From NCBI GenBank assembly GCA_025201765.1, contig MU623456.1, positions 57,006-121,005 on the forward strand: a stretch of 64,000 nucleotides of DNA, given 5' to 3'. Shown in pieces: positions 35,501 to 46,788 of this stretch (the stretch's first letter is position 1; each line of letters starts with the position of its first letter). The notes beneath the pieces are model-generated. The model was not told where the DNA came from. It saw nothing but the letters and a program-made list of their open reading frames with translations, and made no database searches. Origin of the DNA: Daldinia sp. FL1419 (Eukaryota; Ascomycota; Sordariomycetes; Xylariales; Hypoxylaceae). Position numbers and translations under genes: made by a program.

Positions 35501-36019
35501 ACTGGCAATATCGGCGGCGAAGACTACGTCGATCGCACCCGTGGTCCCTTGAATGAAGGAGGCCTTTTTGCTGAAAGACAGGGCTACCATTTTCCGCAAC
35601 CCCCAAGTGACGCTTTCACGTCAGGATCACCATTCTCAGCTCCGGGAAAGCCAGGTGTATCCTTCTATACCGCGTCGCTCTCACTAGACTTACCCTCTAC
35701 TTCCTACGACGTTCCACTCTCTTTCTCCTTCGGTAGCGGCTCTGGTGGAGTTGTGCGCATTCAGCTGTACGTGAACGGGTGGCAATTCGGTAAATACATA
35801 CCCCACATTGGACCTCAGACGCGATTCCCGGTCCCGGAGGGGATTTTAAACTATAACGGCGAGAATTGGATCGGACTAGTGATATGGCGTATGGAAGAGG
35901 GTGATGACGCGTCAGCGCTCGACATTAAGCTCGAAGCTGGCGAGCCGGTTTTAACAGGTCGCAACCCGGTGGTTTTGGTTGAGAGTACGGCGTGGTCGCA
36001 ACGCCAGGGAGCTTACTAG
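32597..36019 (+). CDS. Secreted GH35 beta-galactosidase
   Basis: It releases terminal beta-linked galactose from lactose, galactans and glycans, outside the cell. Ten exons (32597-32830, 32881-33027, 33077-33192, 33241-33487, 33542-33574, 33620-33715, 33772-33906, 33954-34022, 34074-34674, 34725-36019) join in phase into 990 residues, matching the usual fungal length of about 1,000. The signal peptide ends near residue 18. The GH35 barrel shows SGEFHPWRLP, LGFNCVSFYSNWALLEGKPG, RPGPYINAE and QPENEY with the acid/base Glu (E194). The nucleophile is E291 in FSLLEFQGG, the last codon of exon 6. FGGTNWGN and YTSYDYGA follow. C-terminal domains include RNSAYNYWVP and jelly-roll modules ending in NGENWIGLVIWRMEEG. 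Because stops occur in several introns the gene can look broken; splicing repairs all of them. Convergent with the hydrolase gene at 36320. Confidence 0.95.
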
Positions 36020-36319
36020 TCACTACATAGGTTCCGATTCAGGCTCCTGTAAAGCAACACCAAACAATCATATATCGTCCAGGCTTTGTCTTGGGAAAAT
36101 TCCGTGCTACCAGACCGTTTGATATGATCAAAATTATGAGTTTTCCCGCATCACTGTATTCAGTAGACATATTAAGGAAGGCCTGCTCTTAGTTTGTTAA
36201 TATATTGAGGCTAGTTCCTATATCAAGAAAAATTAAATAAAACTGCTATCCGAAGAATACGAAAATGCATATAGCCCGCGGGGTTCATATGGTCAAAATG
36301 GCCTTCCCCCCTCGTCCTT

Positions 36320-37792
36320 TCAAAGCCCCAAAGGCACCTGGTAGCTGAATTCCGGCAGGCCAGCAAACTGAGGGAATGAATTTCCCGTAGCCTGGTAACG
36401 CTCCAGGGGTAGAAAGCTTTCTAAGCTAGACTTGACGCAACCAGTCTTCTCTAACGCTCGGCCTTCAAACCGGTCTTCGATCCACTTGAGCCAAGTCTGT
36501 CTTGTAGCATCTAGAGTAGGCACATGCCACGTCCCATTAACAACCAGGTATTCTAAATCTCCGCTAGGGACGGCTTCGCAAGTCGTCTGGACGGTCGCAG
36601 CCGTGGCATTCTCAGGGATATAATAATCTTCTGTGCCGTGGATAACAAGGAGTGGGCCCTTGAAGGGTTTGCGTCCTGCATCTGCTAATCTACTATACGC
36701 GTCGATGTACCAGGTCTTGTCGTAATCATCCTGGATAATCTTGTCGCCCGATAGGAAAAGTTGTGTAGAAACGCCGATTCCGCCTTCAACTTCTTGCAAG
36801 AGCTTCGCTCGCGCGATACCCAGTGGGGTCAACCACGTGCTAATATCGAAGTCGGGGAATATGCCAGGCAGAATCATCCCAATCCAGGGCAATATGAATC
36901 CCAGTTCGCCGATAAAAGCGTTCGTGGTAGGGCTTACGGCGATTGTACCAAGGTATCCTTTCACTAGCCCCTTAAATTCGTCGTCGTCTTTGGCCTCGAG
37001 GACTTCAGCAACACCCCATGCGACGCCGCCGCCCTGGCTGTGGCCAATTACCACGAAACGGTCGTCCAAAACGTCAGGGAAAGCCTCTAGTGATGCCTGG
37101 AAGGCATAGAGAGCATCGTGACCGGACACTTGCGACATTAGATATTGGTGTGGGATCTCGCTGCCATCCCAAGACTTATGGACGCCAAGGCCGGCGTAGT
37201 CGGGCGCAACGACCGCGTAACCTGCGAGAGCTAGGGTAAAGGGTGCTGCCTGTCCATACCAAAGCGCTCTGTGTGTAGAAGGGCCGGCAGAAGCGAAAAA
37301 ACCTTCTGTGCCATGTGTCCAGAGGACAGCTGGTGCTTTGGCGGATGCGCTCCCGTTCTCCGATTGGAACTTCTTAGGAGTAAATGGCCAGAGGATATAA
37401 GCCGAAGCCGGGACCACGGTTCCGTTAAGATTTGTAGTTGTGTATAGAATACGCGAGAGCGCCGTGTTGGGGGGAACCACAAAAGACGACGTGTTTGTGA
37501 ACTCTTGGACTTTGAGAAGTGCACCAGGAATTGGCGTCCCGGAAAGTGGTGGGAGCTCGTAGAAGCTGTCCTCGGAAGGGCCACCATTGGCGAGTTGGGA
37601 GCGGTCGAAGTTGATGGCAATGTTGATATTGTTAGCTGCTTCTGAAGATAAATTCGCCGACTCTATCTGTGAAGCTGATAAAGCAAAGCTAGAGTTGAAA
37701 CCTGTGGACTGCTCAACATTCAACGGTGCTTGAGCCTCAACAAGCGACGCCGTCAAAGCGACGGTAGCTAGCAAGGCTTGTAGAGAACGCAT
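36320..37792 (-). CDS. Secreted alpha/beta hydrolase (secretory lipase-like)
   Basis: An intronless gene for 490 residues with a signal peptide (about 1-20, cleavage near VEA-QA). The serine-hydrolase elbow is GHSQGG (S252); the other triad members are probably D389 (HGTEDYYIP) and H423 (NGTWHVPTLD). The HGTEG loop near residue 161 and the VVAPDYAGLG strand fit secretory lipases or esterases, which often have this length and a helical lid (about 285-345, ELGFILPWIGMILPGIFPDF). It probably hydrolyses acylglycerols or other esters outside the cell, but substrate cannot be inferred. Several N-glycosylation sites (NSS, NTS, NGT). Its 3' end faces the GH35 gene 300 bp away. Confidence 0.85.
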   Translation of the reverse strand: MRSLQALLATVALTASLVEAQAPLNVEQSTGFNSSFALSASQIESANLSSEAANNINIAINFDRSQLANGGPSEDSFYELPPLSGTPIPGALLKVQEFTNTSSFVVPPNTALSRILYTTTNLNGTVVPASAYILWPFTPKKFQSENGSASAKAPAVLWTHGTEGFFASAGPSTHRALWYGQAAPFTLALAGYAVVAPDYAGLGVHKSWDGSEIPHQYLMSQVSGHDALYAFQASLEAFPDVLDDRFVVIGHSQGGGVAWGVAEVLEAKDDDEFKGLVKGYLGTIAVSPTTNAFIGELGFILPWIGMILPGIFPDFDISTWLTPLGIARAKLLQEVEGGIGVSTQLFLSGDKIIQDDYDKTWYIDAYSRLADAGRKPFKGPLLVIHGTEDYYIPENATAATVQTTCEAVPSGDLEYLVVNGTWHVPTLDATRQTWLKWIEDRFEGRALEKTGCVKSSLESFLPLERYQATGNSFPQFAGLPEFSYQVPLGL

Positions 37793-38597
37793 CGTAGCTG
37801 TGTCTTTTCAAGTCAGTTCTCGCTTCCGAGTTGTCCTTGGTATCACACATAATCTAGAAGATGCAAGGCGAGTTACGGCCATGATTATATATGCGAAAAT
37901 GAGTATGCTATGAATTAGTCATGACAGTTATTGACACGGATCTGCTATTACCTGCTCTAGCACTACATTTCATACCATGATGATCAATAGCTAGGGAAAG
38001 TGGACAGGAAACGAAACTCCACGGAAACCCGTGGCCAAGTAGTCAGGCGGTCAAGTGGTCATGATGGGAAAGATGCTAACGTAAAAGCGCCGGGAACTTT
38101 ACTTGTGTTGGTGATGTTACGGTTCTTCACGGACTTAAATCCGCTAGAGGCCGGGCGGAGTTAGAACGCCTCCTGACTTCTTAGCTGACAAAGCGTCAAA
38201 TGCCAGGGTAAATGGGGCGTGATGTTACGAATGTTACGGAGGATTCATCCGCGATATGCTTATTATCTAGGTCAGGTACTTAAAATTTGCTGACGAGTAT
38301 CATTAGTCTACCTCTAGTCAATATATTTATTGCTGATGTATCCAAGTTAAAAAAATTTCAAATCTCGTCTTGCGATACTCAAACGATTGCTAGAACCTAG
38401 AGGATGTATCTACGTCATTGGACGACTGGACATGGCGCAGGGCGCGCGTTTGACAAGCGGGGATATATCAGACATATAAATTTTCCAAGAGTTTCAAGGG
38501 ACCGAGTGTGGATGGGAAATGTGATAAGTTAGATCCTTATTCCAGACAAGATTTACTTATAAGAAAATTACCTCCAAGCTGTCAGCGCTTGAACAAC
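37793..38597. other. Intergenic gap, divergent promoters
   Basis: No gene seen. The region must hold the promoters of the hydrolase (minus) and the GFA gene (plus). It contains two similar stretches with GTGATGTTACG (about 38112 and 38218), possibly binding sites or a partial duplication. Confidence 0.45.
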
Positions 38598-39268
38598 ATG
38601 TCTGAATCTGTATCTGCCGACGATTTCCCAAAGCCGACGACCATCACGGGAGGCTGTCTATGTGGCTCGATCAGGTATAAGGTCGACTTTCCGAAAGACC
38701 ACGACTTTTTGAAAGGGGTGAGTAAAATGCTCCGCCAAAGTCCTTGAAGGACATGACTTGAATATGTCAAGGCGTCAAATTCGACGTGGAATTTATAAAC
38801 CTAACCTAGGTAATCGCCTCGCAAGACAGGCGATAACCAATTTTATAATACACGACTGTCATAAGAGACACCAACTAACTGACCTCGATCTAGAGCGGAA
38901 GCTGTCAATGTACACAATGCCGACGGAACACAGGCGCTCTGATATTCATGGCGCATACTGCTCCGCTCAGTGGCTTCACGTTCCTAACATCCACGGAGAC
39001 GTTGAAGAAATTCTACGCGACGCCGGGTATTCAGCGCGCATTTTGCGCGAACTGCGGAAGCCTTTTATATTGGCGGGATGAATCGCTTGAAGATGTTGAA
39101 CTTGCGGTAGGATGCGTGGATCCCGAGTATCTATCCGAGTTTGGATTTGCGCTTGCGAATTCTTCGGGGCACAACGTGTGGTGTCAAAACGAGATTGAGG
39201 GTATTACAGACCATTTTCTCAAGAGAGGAATAAAATGGTCGACGAATAGCGGAAGCGCCAAGATGTGA
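38598..39268 (+). CDS. GFA-family zinc protein (CENP-V/GFA domain)
   Basis: Two exons (38598-38717 and 38894-39268) give 164 residues, typical of the family. Zinc-binding Cys motifs are in order GGCLCGSIRY, GSCQCTQCRRNTGAL and RAFCANCGSLLYWRDE, which define the GFA fold related to glutathione-dependent formaldehyde-activating enzyme. The family name overstates function: most members have no proven formaldehyde activity. The second motif is recovered only when the 176-nt intron is removed (…FLKG joined to SGSCQC), which strongly supports that splice. The intron contains a dispersed CCTAACCTAGGTAAT repeat. The start at 38598 is chosen because it begins a conserved-looking N-terminus; an upstream in-frame ATG at 38508 adds unrelated sequence. 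Confidence 0.9.
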
Positions 39269-39538
39269 GGCATCGTAGCCACCCAAAGACCTAACCGGTT
39301 ACATAGAGGCGTATATTAATATGGAATATCGAAACTCGTTTGTTTTCATGCTGTAATAATTGAATGGGCGTATTAATCCTTGTGCATCTTAACTCTAATG
39401 CGAATTATTACGTCAGGTCTAGCAATAGCGGGAAAGATGGATCGCACCGCCAATCAAAATGTGGGAGCCCCGCTAATTGAGCTTGGCAACATATACCAAC
39501 TTTGCGCAATTCCTTCACATTAAGGAGTCATCCAATAA

Positions 39539-39609
39539 GCATCAGTGGTTTAGTGGTAAAATCCATCGTTGCCATCGATGGGCCCCGCGTTCGATTCGCG
39601 GCTGATGCA
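39539..39609 (+). tRNA. tRNA-Gly (GCC)
   Basis: A 71-nt cloverleaf: acceptor arms GCATCAG / CTGATGC with discriminator A. The A box is TGGTTTAGTGG and the B box GTTCGATTC. The anticodon stem CATCG/CGATG holds the loop TTGCCAT, giving anticodon GCC. No intron. A TTTCTTTTT stretch directly downstream (about 39611-39619) is a plausible RNA polymerase III terminator. Confidence 0.95.
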
Positions 39610-39610
39610 T

Positions 39611-39619
39611 TTCTTTTTC
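39611..39619 (+). terminator. Probable Pol III terminator of tRNA-Gly
   Basis: A T-rich run including five consecutive T lies immediately 3' to the mature tRNA end, as expected for Pol III transcripts. Confidence 0.7.
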
Positions 39620-40195
39620 TGTTCTGTACTGGAGCTGCAAAATTATTTTTTTTCTCGTTTTTCATACGAGACGTACCTAGTTAAGCATACTGTCGCAGAG
39701 GTTTGGCATGCGATACCATCCATGCGATGGGATTTTTCCTGTAGCCCGAAAATTTTTAATTTTTTTTTTTTTGGTTCCTCAACCCGTTTACATTCTAGGT
39801 TTTTCTTTTCTTGGCGTGGAAACTCGTTCGTGGATAATCAAGCTGGACGCTGTATTCAGTGCTCTCTATATTGTAACTAACCTAGGGATTTAGGGGTACA
39901 TATCCGTATAAGCTAACGTTCACTAACAGGTACCTAGGTAACGTTAATGTAATGCGAGAAACCAGCCTGGTGTTTATGTTCGTGGGATTGATTTTATATG
40001 GAAGTGTTTTCAATCTCTTTACCGAGATGCCGCACAAGATCGCGTACTAGAACATCTAATTGGAACGTATAATTATATCAATCAACTCATCATTCTCTGC
40101 ATGTTATATGTACCTAAGTGGTAGTTATATATTTCACATAAACACATTCATCTCAACACTCATGTCCGCTTGTTTACGTCTCCCCTACCCCCGTC
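39620..40195. other. T-rich gap downstream of the tRNA
   Basis: No gene. Several long T runs (around 39644 and 39759-39771) and CCTAGGTA words near 39880-39940. It contains the 3' region of the chitinase gene. Confidence 0.5.
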
Positions 40196-40594
40196 TTACA
40201 AAACGAGAGCAACGACAGCCAACAGACCCAGGCTCAACGAAGCAGCCTTGGCAGAACCGGCGGTAACCACCGATCCGGTAGGGTAAGCGGTCGAAACCGA
40301 GCATCCGGCGCCATCGCACACGACAGCCGTGTAGCCATTGCCGGAGCTGGCCGTGGGTGCGACGGTGGCAGCGCTGTATGTGGGGACGGTGCCGTTGGTG
40401 TTGCCGTTGTTGAAGCTGCCCTTGCCCGTAGGATAGACGGCGACGGTTAGGGTGGTGGACACGTACTGGACGCTAGGGGATGAAGAAGAAGCGCCAGGGG
40501 TGTTCGCATTCGCGGCGGGGTAGCTAGGCACGGCAGCAGCTTGGACACCGTTAGAAGGCGAGGCCTGGTTGTTGTTACTGTTGTTACCGTTACC

Positions 40595-40633
<39 letters not shown>

Positions 40634-42865
40634 ACCGTTATTATTACCAACGGGGTAAGAAGCGACACCGGATGCAGTAGGCTGAGACTCGGCCGTAGTT
40701 TCTACGACAGTGGGGACAATGGTGGTCTCGATTGCGACGGTCTCGGTGGTGACGGAGCCGACGGGGCAGTTTGTCACGCTGGGCGGGCACTTGGTGATGG
40801 TAGTGATGCGCGTGCTGTAGATTATGCTCGTGTAGGGGACGGTAGTGGGAGCCTGCGTGGGCTTCTCGGTCTCGGTGACGGGGCACACGGTGGTGTACAG
40901 GGCAATTGTCTCGGTGACCACAGAACCCTTGGCGGGGCAGTTGGTGATGGTGGGAGCGCACGACGTCACGGTGTAGACAGTAGTGGAGTACACGGTGCTA
41001 GTGGTGTACTGCGTGACAGAGGCGCTGCTAGTAGGGTAGGGCGATGAGGTTGCGCTCACAGACCGCGTCTCTGAGGCACTGGAAGTGACTGATACGGTAG
41101 GGTAGCCACTGGCGCTATAAGAGGACGAGTTGGTGGACGAGCTGGTGATCTCATCGGGAGGGCAGTCCTCCTCGGAAGATGTAGCAGAGGCGGTGTAAGA
41201 AGAGCTGGTGATTGTAGAGACGGTCGAAAGAGTGCTGCTGCTGCTCGTAATAAGCGAGCTTGTCGAGGACTCCGTGACAGTCGCGACGCTGGACGATGTG
41301 CTGTCGGTGCAGGTCTCGCTAGCGGACGCCGAGTTGCTAGAGCTAGGATCGTAAGAAGCCGACGTCGAAGATGTGCTGCTGCTGGTCGCCGAGCTGGAAG
41401 TCGAGGAGCTAGTTGAGCTGAATGAGCTAGAAGCTGAGGAGCTGGTAGACGTGGCAAGGTAGCTTGAGCTGGAGATGCTGCTCGATGTAGCAACAGAGCT
41501 GGACGTAGAAATGCTGCTGCTGGTGCTGAACGAAGAGCTCGAGGTAGATGTGGTGCTGACGGTTGAAGAAGTAGAAGAGCTAGTGGTGCTAACAGTAGAC
41601 GAGGTGGAGGAGCCGGTGGAAGAGCTGGTAGTAGACGAGCTCGTAACTGAGCTGCTAGTGGTAGCAGGCTTGCAAACATCTCCGTCACAGCCACCACACT
41701 TCAAGGCCTCAGAAACCAAGTTGTAGTAGTTCTTTCCGGCGAGGTTCTTGTTCTGCGAAGCATAATAAGCATCCCACAACATGGCACCACCGAAATGCTT
41801 CTTGTTCTTAAACGCGCAAATTAGGTTCTTAGCCTGCGAGGCCGTGATGTAGCCGCTGCCAAGTAGGCCAACAGCGGCAGGGGAACCAGGAAGACCGATG
41901 AAAAGCTCAGCGGCGTTGTTGACACCACCGGTGATGAAGCTCTCCCAGTCGTCGTAGTTAAAGCCAGTAGACCAGGCCTCGCAAGAGGGGTTGTTGTAGA
42001 ACTGAATCCAGATCTTGTCGAACTGAGCCTGCTGAAGGATAGTCTTCATCTGGAAGTATTCAGTGGACTGGGGGCATTGAGGAGCAGCAGTGAGGATAAT
42101 GTTCTTGCGGTCAGCGGTGATGAGTTCACGGAGATGGTTCACCATCTTGACATATGGCTGCTGGTTGCCTGATAATATCGGTTAGTAAACATAGATACAC
42201 TAGCAGTCTCGAGTTTTAAGGTTCCCTAGGGGGAAAAGGGGGCAAGAAATAAAGGGGGTAGGTCTTACTGAACTTAGTCTCGATATCGAAATCGAAACCG
42301 TCAATGGTGGTGTGCTCGGTACTGCTGATATCAAATGGTCGGGGTCCCTTGTAACCGCTCTCGAAAGGACCAAACGCCTTGTAAAGGAACTCGGCGAAAT
42401 CGGTACCAGCTTTTTCAGAGGAGAGGGTGTAGTTGCTTGAGGAAGTGAATTCTCCTCCGATAGAAAGCAGCACCTTCTTGCCGAGCTGCTGGCACTTCTT
42501 GATATCGTCCTTGATGAAAGAGCACGAGCTGAGAAGCTTGGAGTTCCGGTTGTTATTGACGTAAACCTCAGCCGCGCAGTGAGCAGCGAAGTTAGTGCCC
42601 GGGTAGCCGGTGCCATTTCCATTTTCAGGCGAGTTATTCACAAAACCGAGAGTAACATAGTCGATGCTATCAGACTCGCAGTGCTTTCCGAGGGTCTCGG
42701 TGTCAGGTCCTGATTGCCCCTGTATATAGGAGTAAGTATATATAAAATATATTTGATAGCAAGGTATCATACCCAGTAAGCATTAAGCTTATAGTCCTTT
42801 GTATAAGTAGCAAAAGCAGAGGAAGCCGAAAGGGCGGCGGCCAAAACAGAATTCTTCAGCTGCAT
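40196..42865 (-). CDS. GPI-type GH18 endochitinase with Ser/Thr-rich tail
   Basis: It hydrolyses chitin, probably at the cell wall during remodelling. Three exons (42865-42773, 42719-42269, 42168-40196) join in phase into 838 residues. Signal peptide about 1-19. The GH18 barrel (about 27-320) has LLSIGGE and the catalytic motif DGFDFDIE with proton donor E178, and ends in GGAMLWDAYYAS. Next comes a Cys-containing CGGCDGDVCKP segment and a long Ser/Thr-rich region (about 330-540) likely O-glycosylated. Two similar units follow around TVTSCAPTITNCP and TKCPPSVTNCP, each leading to VTETIA or VTTETVA. An SNSN repeat comes from a GTTGCT microsatellite near 40583-40631. The C-terminus is hydrophobic after small residues (SAKAASLSLGLLAVVALVL), fitting a GPI anchor signal. 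Class III-type plant-like architecture. Confidence 0.95.
40583..40631. repeat. GTTGCT microsatellite within the chitinase gene
   Basis: Eight or so GTTGCT units on the plus strand encode the Asn/Ser repeat of the chitinase tail on the minus strand. Length variation would change the stalk without shifting the frame. Confidence 0.85.
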
Positions 42866-44805
42866 CTTGGGCAAGGTATTAAGAGATTATGTGATACGTA
42901 AAGATCGTAAAGTGGCCTAGGCCGTAATGAACGTGATCGTCAAGCTACTCAACGAAAGGACGCAAACAAGATGTTTGCCACGGCTGGCTATGATGCCGTT
43001 TCTTGTCAACTCGACAGATAGTGATGAGGAAGAAGGAAAAGGAACGAGAGACAGAGGGCAGCGTGGTTATGAATGAAGTACAACCGTTCGACCCGGACCA
43101 TTCCCGTCCCAGTTAGGGGTCGACTATCCTGCATAGTGACAGCCGCACCCTAGAGTATAGTGAGGGCCTACGACGTGTGACTAAAATTTCAGACATGAGA
43201 TAGGCCGGTTCTAGTTGATGCCTACTCATCTCCTGCCTAATAATTTCCCCAAGCCTCATGAAGTGAGATTGGGATATCCCGAACGGGACTTCGCGCCGAA
43301 GGGACCCATGATACTATGTAGAGTCATCGCCCGATAAGTCCCAACACACAGAAGCATGCAGTACTACTAGAAGTAGGAAGGGCATCAAATTCAGGAACAA
43401 GCATAGCGCCCAGCCTAGAACAGGCCCTAAGCGTGGTTAACAGGGTTGACGGGGAATAGTAATTGGTTGGGTGCGAGGACCGGACTATCGAAATCCAACT
43501 TTACGGCGCAGCGTGCCGCCTATAGGTCGATGAACGCCCTTACGCGGAGATCGATTAAGATCTAGGCAGACTAGGTCAGGGGTTCACTTTCTCGTCGGAC
43601 CATTTGAGGCTCGCTTAGATCGAGTTTGTTTAATGGGGAATATCGTGATGAAGAAGAAAAGATCATCACCACTAACAACGACATGCGAAGAATAAGGCTA
43701 TAATATAAACCAACACCCTCCGACTGTAATTCAGAGCAAAGTCTTTTTCTTTCGGTTACCATCATAAATCATGATTCTTTTTATTTTCTCTCCAACTACG
43801 ATGCTTCGACTCCCAAAAAGCGGCTTTCATCCCGTTTAATATACCTCGAAGGGGGATAGATCTATAAGATAGGTCAGGTGCTAAAGAAGTTCGTTGGCCT
43901 AGTCGAGTTCTCGAGCTTGGCTAAGTTAGTAGCGCCCAAAACTCCACAGGCGAAAAAAAGAAAAACAAGCTTCTCGTCCCCTCAAGCCGCTCCTAGTGTC
44001 GGCCATACTTAGGTAGGCAGGTATATAACGAGCAACGTTCTAGGTAGACGGTGACGCGGTTTGCTCATATTTCGTTCGAAATGCCCAATACGGACTTTCA
44101 GCACCCGTCAATCCCGTTATGATGACGCTTCCCTAGTTCACCGCACGTGTTCATCACAATGGGACTCGGCTTTTGACACCTTGATAGGTCATCTCCAATT
44201 CGGTTTTTAACACTCGATAGATTATTTCTGATTAGCGCTTTAAATTTAACGCATGAGGGATATATCCGCGAAATAGAGGCAATGGAACTCTTAGTCCGGC
44301 GCGTAGGATTTGATATCTGTAAAATTACCTGACTTAGGCTTAGACAGACACATCACAATCGTGTATTTCTTCCTCGGCTTTTAACGCGCATAACCCAATT
44401 CGTGCGATGCATTCGGTTCCTTGCCGAAAGGAAAAAAAAAAAAAAAAAAAAAACCTACGTTGCATCTATCACATCGTTGCCCGACACGTTTCTCTGGCAC
44501 AGGTTAAAAATGGCACAGTATTTTATCTGTAGACACTGTATTCATACAACACACCAAAGACGCATACAGTCCCTCGAGAATTTAAGTACCTAAATTATAT
44601 AAGAGCCCATAGTTTCGTTCATTATCATATGCAAAGCCGATTTTACTTGCGTAGTTCCGTTATTCCCATGAAGGACTGCGCCTCCTACCCTCTGTTTGGA
44701 GTATGACCTGTTTTTTTTTTTTTTCATATACAACACCAAGATGAATTCATATAGCCGATAAGAACGATCGAACACGATTTTATACACATCCTCATTCCCC
44801 AAACT
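42866..44805. other. Intergenic gap with homopolymers
   Basis: No gene supported in about 1.9 kb. A run of 22 A at 44432-44453 and of 14 T at 44711-44724 are low-complexity and prone to sequencing error. Contains the chitinase promoter. Confidence 0.5.
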
Positions 44806-45760
44806 TCAACCAATTTGAATATCGTCGTAAAGTATAAATGAAGGGAAGGTAGTCGTGATGATATCTGTGTTCTCTTTACGACCCCTCGTCAGGCGCGGTG
44901 GCACGGGAGGAGGGTACCTTTCTATAAGATTCTGTGGAAATACGCCTTCTTTCTTCGTGCTGCAGTCGTCGACATGCGTTCCATTATACCAATCCGGATC
45001 TTTGCTGTTAACTGCTATTGTTTGCCCAAGTCTAAATGAGAGATCCTCCACATGATCCGAAGTATAATTGTACGCCGCCTTCACTGTAAACGGTGGAGAG
45101 GCTACTATGAGGGCATCTCCGGTTTGGCTCGCCCCAACCTGGCTTGTTTCAATAGGATTAGTCGAGGAGCCAAAAATTAAGTTCGATACCTGTGTATCCC
45201 AAGGGGCCGGAATTTTCGCAACGTTCTCGCCCGTTTCGTCAAAAGCTTGTTCCCTCACGAAAGTAGTCCGAAATTCCTCGTACAACCCTGTTTAGACATC
45301 ACAGATGAGCCCTTTCAGCTACCCTTTTAGTATGTCGGCAACATTCTTTTCCGCCGAGTCCATTTCTTCGTCGATTGTATCCTATAGAACTTGATAGATC
45401 CCACGGAAGAGCTCCCTTCGTAGAAACTCGCCGTATCTCTTTACCGTCGGTTTAATTTCAGGGGAACTTTCTGCATAACTCATCGGAAGATAGTTTCCAT
45501 AGTCGAATTGGTTAAATCGAACAAGTTTGAAGTGGCGAAGAAGACTCACAAGGCGAGGGTAGTTCAGCTATGCATCAAAGTGGCGGCTCACTTTCTCAGG
45601 CGGCACCGCAATTTAGACGTACTATCCATCGCTGCACAACCGGCAAAGTTGTCTTGTTAAAAGACACCCTTCCATTACCTGCCCTCTTGGGTACTAGATT
45701 GGCGAGATAGTCAAAGATTCTCGGAGGAGCGTCCTTGTAGACCTATTGCATTCTGCATGA
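44806..45760 (-). pseudogene. Decayed gene with C-terminal SH3 domain
   Basis: The last 480 bp encode an open frame with a clear SH3 domain: KAAYNYTSDHVEDLSFRLGQTI, then DWYNGT and GVFPQNLIERY, then a PPPVPP tail. Upstream the same frame continues as coherent protein (HFKLVRFNQFDYGNYLPMSYAES; KPTVKRYGEFLRRELFRGIY; EEMDSAEKNVADILKG) but is cut by four stops at 45292-45294, 45319-45321, 45382-45384 and 45568-45570. All four are TAG or TAA, the codons that CAG/CAA (Gln) become by C-to-T change. Farther upstream (about 45600-45757) more gene-like sequence continues in another frame (YKDAPPRIFDYLANLVPKRAG). I do not recognise the parent family. SH3 domains bind Pro-rich peptides. The pattern fits repeat-induced or mutational decay rather than a live gene. 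Confidence 0.65.
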
Positions 45761-46788
45761 GAGATAGATATACTTCCTACTTCGGTGATATTCACAACGC
45801 TTCTCTCCACCATCAGGCTGTCCCTATTGATACTCTGTAATATAAACAAGTCTCGGTTCTAGATAGTATCAATGTAGACAGAATAGAAGTGATTAGTACC
45901 TAGTACCGTGTATTTTCTGGCGATCATGACCGTCGTAACACAATCTTATCTAAATGGAAAGAAGAGGCGGGTTTGCCGAAAAAACGCTGCTTCGAATTTT
46001 CGAACCAGCCTATCTAGATTATGAGGCATGACGGATAACTATCCTAGGGGATGCTCAAACGGGCGATGATGAGAGCGGAATTGGGTCTCAACATCGACTA
46101 CTCCTTGACAATGTTCAGATTGACTGGCTCCCATCCTTCCCACCAGCGGCCCAGGACGACTATATGGCTCTATAATTCGCTACAATTATGAAGGCGTTGA
46201 TGTGCGGGAGAAGAGCTTTGAAGACATTAAAGGGGGTTGTTTGGCTTAGCCCCTGCCAAGGCCGAAAAGGGTGGCCATGTTGTAGTTCCTTTTGGAGGCG
46301 GATGTCTGTCTATCCTGAGAAAATTTGGAGACTACTATCACGTAGTAGGTGAAAGGCAAGTAGTGCTATATGATCATATATAATCTGCGTCTAGGTTATC
46401 CTACTTACTCTTCTGCATTTTAGTTATGTTCACAGAATCATGGACGGCGGGAGGCTATTTGTAATTAAATTATTGTCGCGATGGATAATATGATGCTACG
46501 ATAGTATGAACTTATTAACGCTTCGCCCTCTACGCGCTCCTTATAATAGTATTAGGTGCCCCGGTAAACGGAAATATGTGCGATGTAAAATGGCTAACAC
46601 AGTATCGTTGAAATACAGTGGGTGAATCGCACTTAGCATATAAGCCACTATCCATATTTCAGCTCAGGAGGCTGACAATTTGCTTAGTATCAATAGATGA
46701 AGCGTGATAACTTGAATATATACATACCTACATACCTACCTACCTACCTACCCAGGTATCTCCTATCCAATAGACTCCATCTTACTAG
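45761..46788. other. Gap with possible gene remnants
   Basis: Short stretches of protein-like sequence occur on the plus strand near 46155-46250 (GRLYGSIIRYNYEGVDVRE) and 46255-46390 (GGHVVVPFGGGCLSIL), in different frames and broken by stops. These may be fragments of a lost gene; I cannot name it. CTAC repeats end the gap near 46726-46752. Confidence 0.4.

Noticed and set aside
32597..36019. GH35 gene as a pseudogene because of several internal stops
   Set aside because: Every stop falls within a GT-AG intron; ten exons join in phase and restore all family motifs including both catalytic glutamates.
36741..37620. Open frames opposite and within the alpha/beta hydrolase
   Set aside because: Antisense and shifted shadows of the intact 490-residue frame.
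40541..41726. Plus-strand frames opposite the chitinase tail
   Set aside because: They are shadows of the Ser/Thr-rich repeat region read in reverse; low complexity explains the length.
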